A stretch of DNA of 8,793 bases from Intrasporangiaceae bacterium. Lineage in GTDB: Bacteria > Actinomycetota > Actinomycetes > Actinomycetales > Dermatophilaceae. This document shows positions 6,512 through 8,793 of this stretch, one piece after another. Positions within the stretch are counted from its first letter, which is position 1, and every line of letters begins with the position of its first letter. Below the pieces are notes generated by a model, which saw only the letters and a program-made list of their open reading frames with translations, was not told where the DNA came from and ran no database searches. The stretch covers positions 1 through 8,793 of the forward strand of contig JAAYSB010000288.1 in assembly GCA_012518475.1 (NCBI GenBank), in the 5' to 3' direction. The translations under genes were made by a program, and so were the position numbers.

Positions 6512-6555
6512 GGCCCCGATCTCGGACGCGAGGCGGGGCCGTCGGCCTTGTCTGT
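6512..6555 (+). terminator. Hairpin terminator after the M15-like gene
   Basis: GGCCCCG (6512-6518) pairs perfectly with CGGGGCC (6534-6540). Inside, CTCG (6521-6524) pairs with CGAG (6529-6532) around a GACG loop. A moderately T-rich TTGTCTGT follows. It lies 31 nt after the stop codon and separates this gene from the next promoter. Confidence 0.75.
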
Positions 6556-6596
6556 GAGGGACTGTGTGCTTGACCTCAGGGCGTGACGCACCCGTC

Positions 6597-6636
6597 GTAA
6601 CCGAAATGTGACATTGGCTCAAGTGCTGTGTACCGT
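6597..6636 (+). promoter_or_regulatory. Promoter of the NlpC/P60 gene, with a GTAAC-N6-GTGAC direct repeat
   Basis: A -35-like GTGACA (6608-6613), an ideal 17-bp spacer and a -10 TACCGT (6631-6636) place the transcript start near 6643. GTAAC (6597-6601) precedes GTGAC with an 11-bp period, the MtrA-like arrangement also seen at 5491-5531. The promoter fires into the riboswitch leader. Confidence 0.65.
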
Positions 6637-6674
6637 AAGTCCGTCGCCCCGTTCCGAGGGCGGCCACGAGAGTC

Positions 6675-6863
6675 GGGCTCACGCCGAGTCCTGCCACCGG
6701 CCTTCGTGACCAGCTCAGTCCCCACGGCAGGAGCGGGGGACCCACTTCCGGCCGAGAGTATGCATCACGGCCTTGGGGTGAAGTCCTCGACATGGTTTCC
6801 CCTGACCATGGAAAGGGCCGGGTGTCCTCCACCCGAACCCGACAGCTCACCTCGCAGGCGTTA
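6675..6863 (+). ncRNA. ydaO/yuaA-type cyclic di-AMP riboswitch
   Basis: The leader carries the conserved core of the c-di-AMP riboswitch. P1 is ACGCC (6681-6685) with GGCGT (6857-6861). The next stem is TCCTGCC (6689-6695) with GGCAGGA (6726-6732). Conserved GCGGGGGACCCA (6733-6744) and TTGGGGTGAA (6773-6782) follow, then AGGGCCGGGT (6814-6823) and the 3' block with CCGAACCCGACAGCTCACCT (6833-6852). These elements match the class known to sense c-di-AMP and to control wall-hydrolase and osmotic genes in Gram-positives. The 3' strand of P1 ends only 2 nt before the AGAGG ribosome binding site (6864-6868), and there is no room for a separate terminator. Control by access to the binding site is therefore a reasonable inference. 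Confidence 0.92.
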
Positions 6864-6876
6864 AGAGGTTCTATTC

Positions 6877-7743
6877 GTGGCTCAGAAGTATCGCGGTCGC
6901 CGTCGGGCACCGCAGCGCTACAACCCCCTGTCCGAGCTCGCCCTCATCGTCTCGCAAGCCTCATCGCCCGCCATCAAGGGATCGGCCGTACTGGCTGCCT
7001 CCGGTGGCCTCGTGGCTGCGTTTGCGATCCCGGCCAACGCCATCTCGTCCGCCAAGGACGTCGCGGCTCCTGCCGAGGGCACCGTCGCCGCGATCTCCCT
7101 GACTGCCCGCACCGCAGATGTCGCGTCGCGGTCCGCGGCACGCCCGGCTCTCACGGCTCCGGCTGCGACGCCGGTCGCTCCGCAGACCTTCGGTGCGATG
7201 AGGTTCACCGCGGTTGAGAAGCCCCCGCCGCCCCCGCCCCCGCCGCCGCCCGCACCGGTGCAGCAGAGCGCCCCGGTGCAGCAGCAGAGCTCGGGTGAGT
7301 CGGGTTCGTCGCAGCGGTCGAACAGCGCTTCCTCCAGCGGGTCCTCGCAGCAGCAGCCTGCTCCGGCCCCCGCGCCCGCACCGGCTCCGGCTCCGCAGCG
7401 GGTCTCCTCCGGCGGGGTTCTCGGCATCGCCGCGAGCCTGACCGGCATCCCGTATGTCTACGGCGGCTCGACCCCGGCCGGCTTCGACTGCTCGGGCTTC
7501 GTCCAGTACGTCTTCCGTCAGGCGGGCATCTCGCTGGGCCGCACGACCTACCAGCAGTACGCCCAGACCTACTCGGTCTCGAACCCGCAGCCCGGCGACC
7601 TCGTGTTCTTCGGCGGCAGCTCGCCCTATCACGTGGGCATCTACGCCGGTAACGGCATGATGTACGACTCGCCCCGGACGGGGAAGTCGACCTCGCTGCG
7701 CAAGATCTGGAGCGACAACTCCATCTCCTTCCGCCGCGTCTGA
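6877..7743 (+). CDS. Secreted NlpC/P60 (C40) peptidoglycan endopeptidase
   Basis: 288-residue exported wall hydrolase. NlpC/P60 domains cut peptidoglycan stem peptides, typically between D-iGlu and the diamino acid. In order: a basic n-region with RAPQRYNPLSELALI (10-24), a hydrophobic segment (about 32-52) with likely cleavage after ANA (53-55), an Ala-rich stretch, the box starting FGAMRFTAVEK (105-115) with ten prolines after it, a Gln/Ser linker, a Pro-Ala repeat (161-173), and the NlpC/P60 domain (about 178-288). Catalytic C205 lies in GFDCSGFVQYVF, and H252 in YHVGIYAGNG. The third polar residue, often His or Glu, appears to be D264 or nearby. GTG 6877 has AGAGG 8 nt ahead. The gene lies downstream of a c-di-AMP riboswitch and shares N-terminal design and promoter type with the preceding gene. 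Followed by a strong terminator. Confidence 0.92.
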   Translation: MAQKYRGRRRAPQRYNPLSELALIVSQASSPAIKGSAVLAASGGLVAAFAIPANAISSAKDVAAPAEGTVAAISLTARTADVASRSAARPALTAPAATPVAPQTFGAMRFTAVEKPPPPPPPPPPAPVQQSAPVQQQSSGESGSSQRSNSASSSGSSQQQPAPAPAPAPAPAPQRVSSGGVLGIAASLTGIPYVYGGSTPAGFDCSGFVQYVFRQAGISLGRTTYQQYAQTYSVSNPQPGDLVFFGGSSPYHVGIYAGNGMMYDSPRTGKSTSLRKIWSDNSISFRRV

Positions 7744-7751
7744 CGCCTTCA

Positions 7752-7793
7752 GCACCTCGCCCCCGGACCGCCAGCGATCCGGGGGCGAAGTGC
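7752..7793 (+). terminator. Strong hairpin terminator after the NlpC/P60 gene
   Basis: GCACCTCGCCCCCGGA (7752-7767) pairs with the complementary arm at 7778-7793 with a single mismatch over 16 positions, around a 10-nt loop. It begins 8 nt after the stop codon. No clear T-tract follows, as is common in high-GC actinobacteria. The near-perfect stem could work in both directions. Confidence 0.75.
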
Positions 7794-7940
7794 GTCTGGG
7801 ACACACCGGTCACCGTCTTCGGGTCTGTCAGGAAGCGCCTGCCTGCTGAGTCGGCCGAAGCCACTGACCGCGCGAACCGACAGGTCATAGGTGTCGACGC
7901 CCCCCTATCGATCCCAGACTCGCCGGCCGGCGGCCGGAGA

Positions 7941-7946
7941 TAGGCT
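7941..7946 (+). promoter_or_regulatory. Candidate orphan -10 element between the terminator and the IS
   Basis: TAGGCT matches TANNNT. Just after it are two CTCGAG palindromes separated by TCAC (7945-7960) and a purine-rich GAGAGGG. No native gene follows before the insertion sequence starts, so the promoter, if real, may have lost its gene. The rest of 7794-7992 shows only a GC-rich run of CCGG units (7922-7937) and no supportable gene. Confidence 0.25.
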
Positions 7947-8007
7947 CGAGTCACCTCGAGAGGGTCACGAAATCCAGGCGTGCCCCCGGTTGTGTTGAGT
8001 GTCAGGA

Positions 8008-8068
8008 CATCGGAATGGGGTGTCTCGGGTCATCGGAATAGGGGTGTCTCGGGTCATCGGCATGGCGT
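8008..8068 (+). repeat. Three tandem ~23-bp repeats at the IS left end
   Basis: Units begin CATCGGAAT at 8008 (23 bp), CATCGGAAT at 8031 (24 bp) and CATCGGCAT at 8055 (partial, diverging after about 13 bp). The first two share GGGGTGTCTCGGGT at their ends. They lie between the IS tip and the transposase start and are probably transposase binding sites. Confidence 0.75.
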
Positions 8069-8098
8069 GGTGGGCGGCCGGGCTGGCGATGGTGGGGG

Positions 8099-8793
8099 AT
8101 GTCGAAGCGTCGTCTTGTCATCACGGCCTGCCTGGCGGGTCAGTCCCAGTCCGAGGTGGCCCGCAGCTACGGGGTCTCCCAAGGGTGGGTCAGTCGGCTC
8201 ATGGCCCGCTACCGGGACGAGGGGAGGCGGCGTTCGAGCCGCGCTCTCGTCGTCCGCTGCGCTCACCGGCGGCCACCGCCGCCGAGGTGGTCGAACTGGT
8301 GCTGCAGCTGCGGGGCGAGCTGACCGAGGCGGGCCTGGACGCCGGCGCACAGACCATCGCCTGGCACCTGCGCCACCATCACCAGGTCAGCGTGGCACCG
8401 GCGACGATCCACCGCATCCTCATCCGTGCCGGACTGGTGAGGCGGGAGCCGAGGAAACGGCCGAAGTCGTCCTATACCAGGTTCGTCGCCGAGCAGCCGA
8501 ACGAGACCTGGCAGTCCGACTTCACCCACTACCGGCTGACCCGCCCGGACGGCACCAATGGTGCCGATGTCCAGATCATCACCTGGCTCGATGACCACTC
8601 CCGCTACGCCCTGCACATCTCCGCCCACGTGCGGATCACCGCACCGATCGTGCTCGACACGTTCACCGAAACCGCAGGCCAGCACGGCTACCCGGCGTCC
8701 ACGCTCACCGACAACGGCATGGTCTACACCGTCCGCTTCGCCGGCGGGAAGGGCGGCAAGACCAAGCTCGAGCTCGAGCTACGACGCCTCAAG
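8099..8793 (+). pseudogene. IS481-family transposase, frameshifted and cut by window edge
   Basis: ATG 8099 opens a frame encoding MSKRRLVITACLAGQSQSEV and an N-terminal helix-turn-helix (SQSEVARSYGVSQGWVSRLM) up to YRDEG. At the G run 8221-8224 the family sequence continues in the -1 frame as EAAFEPRSRRP and stays open to the window end. Left in the first frame, the protein would stop at 8321-8323 after 74 residues. The second part holds a linker, then the rve integrase core with WQSDFTHY (first Asp, codon 8518-8520) and LTDNGM (second Asp, codon 8710-8712), 64 codons apart; the third acidic residue lies outside the window. A one-base loss from the G run is the simplest explanation. Programmed frameshifting is not usual in IS481, whose members use a single frame. 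A sequencing error is also possible. Confidence 0.8.

Larger units (their letters stand above)
7993..8793 (+). mobile_element. IS481-family insertion sequence, left part
   Basis: A transposase of the IS481 type reads away from a candidate left end beginning TGTTGAGTGTCAGGACATCG (7993-8012), the TGT start being usual for this family. The right end and any target duplication lie beyond the window, so the exact boundary is approximate and could be a few bases to either side. Confidence 0.7.

Noticed and set aside
6918..7806. Long minus-strand frames opposite the NlpC/P60 gene
   Set aside because: They are mirror products of GC-rich codon bias, with poly-Gly opposite the polyproline tract; the plus-strand protein is clearly real.
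8216..8230. Programmed -1 frameshifting of the transposase
   Set aside because: IS481 members normally use one frame, and the site lacks a convincing slippery heptamer and downstream structure; a one-base deletion explains it better.
7980..8594. A long open frame starting at GTG 7980 across the IS end
   Set aside because: It reads through the IS repeats and the transposase in a third frame, giving low-complexity Arg/Gly/Ala sequence with no family features.

Overview
The window is GC-rich with GTG and ATG starts, and it reads as actinobacterial chromosome. The secreted-enzyme N-termini, an IdeR/DtxR-type regulator and a c-di-AMP riboswitch in front of an NlpC/P60 gene suggest a Micrococcales-like organism. 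That placement is inferred from protein resemblance only.

Layout. (1) 1-858, minus: 5' portion of serC (phosphoserine aminotransferase), running off the left edge, divergent from pdxH (962-1651, plus; PNP/PMP oxidase). (2) 1668-3703, minus: a two-gene operon, an SDR oxidoreductase of the YdfG type followed with an ATGA overlap by an iron-dependent hydroxyacid-oxoacid transhydrogenase (ADHFE1/HOT-like). (3) 3752-4642, plus: a BASS-family (bile acid:sodium symporter-like) transporter, divergent from the SDR across only 48 bp. The three genes may form an organic/hydroxy-acid uptake and redox module. (4) 4730-5461, plus: a DtxR/IdeR iron-dependent repressor with every metal ligand in place. (5) 5491-7793: two secreted cell-wall-type enzymes in tandem, an M15-like/ARB_07466-like metallopeptidase domain protein (5606-6481) and an NlpC/P60 endopeptidase (6877-7743). 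They share a related signal/hydrophobic region, a 'FG-x-x-RFTAVEK-polyproline' box, and promoters built alike (GTnAY-N6-GTGACA, 17-18 bp, TACCGT). Only the second carries a ydaO/c-di-AMP riboswitch. Each gene is followed by a strong hairpin terminator. (6) About 7993-8793: left part of an IS481-family insertion sequence with three ~23-bp repeats at its end and a transposase broken by a 1-base frameshift in a G run; it runs off the right edge.

The serC/pdxH pair links two vitamin-B6-related enzymes. The tandem wall-enzyme locus is the most informative part: a shared promoter design plus second-messenger control of one member suggests envelope remodelling tied to osmotic/c-di-AMP state. No CRISPR array, tRNA, rRNA or clearly novel defence system is visible.
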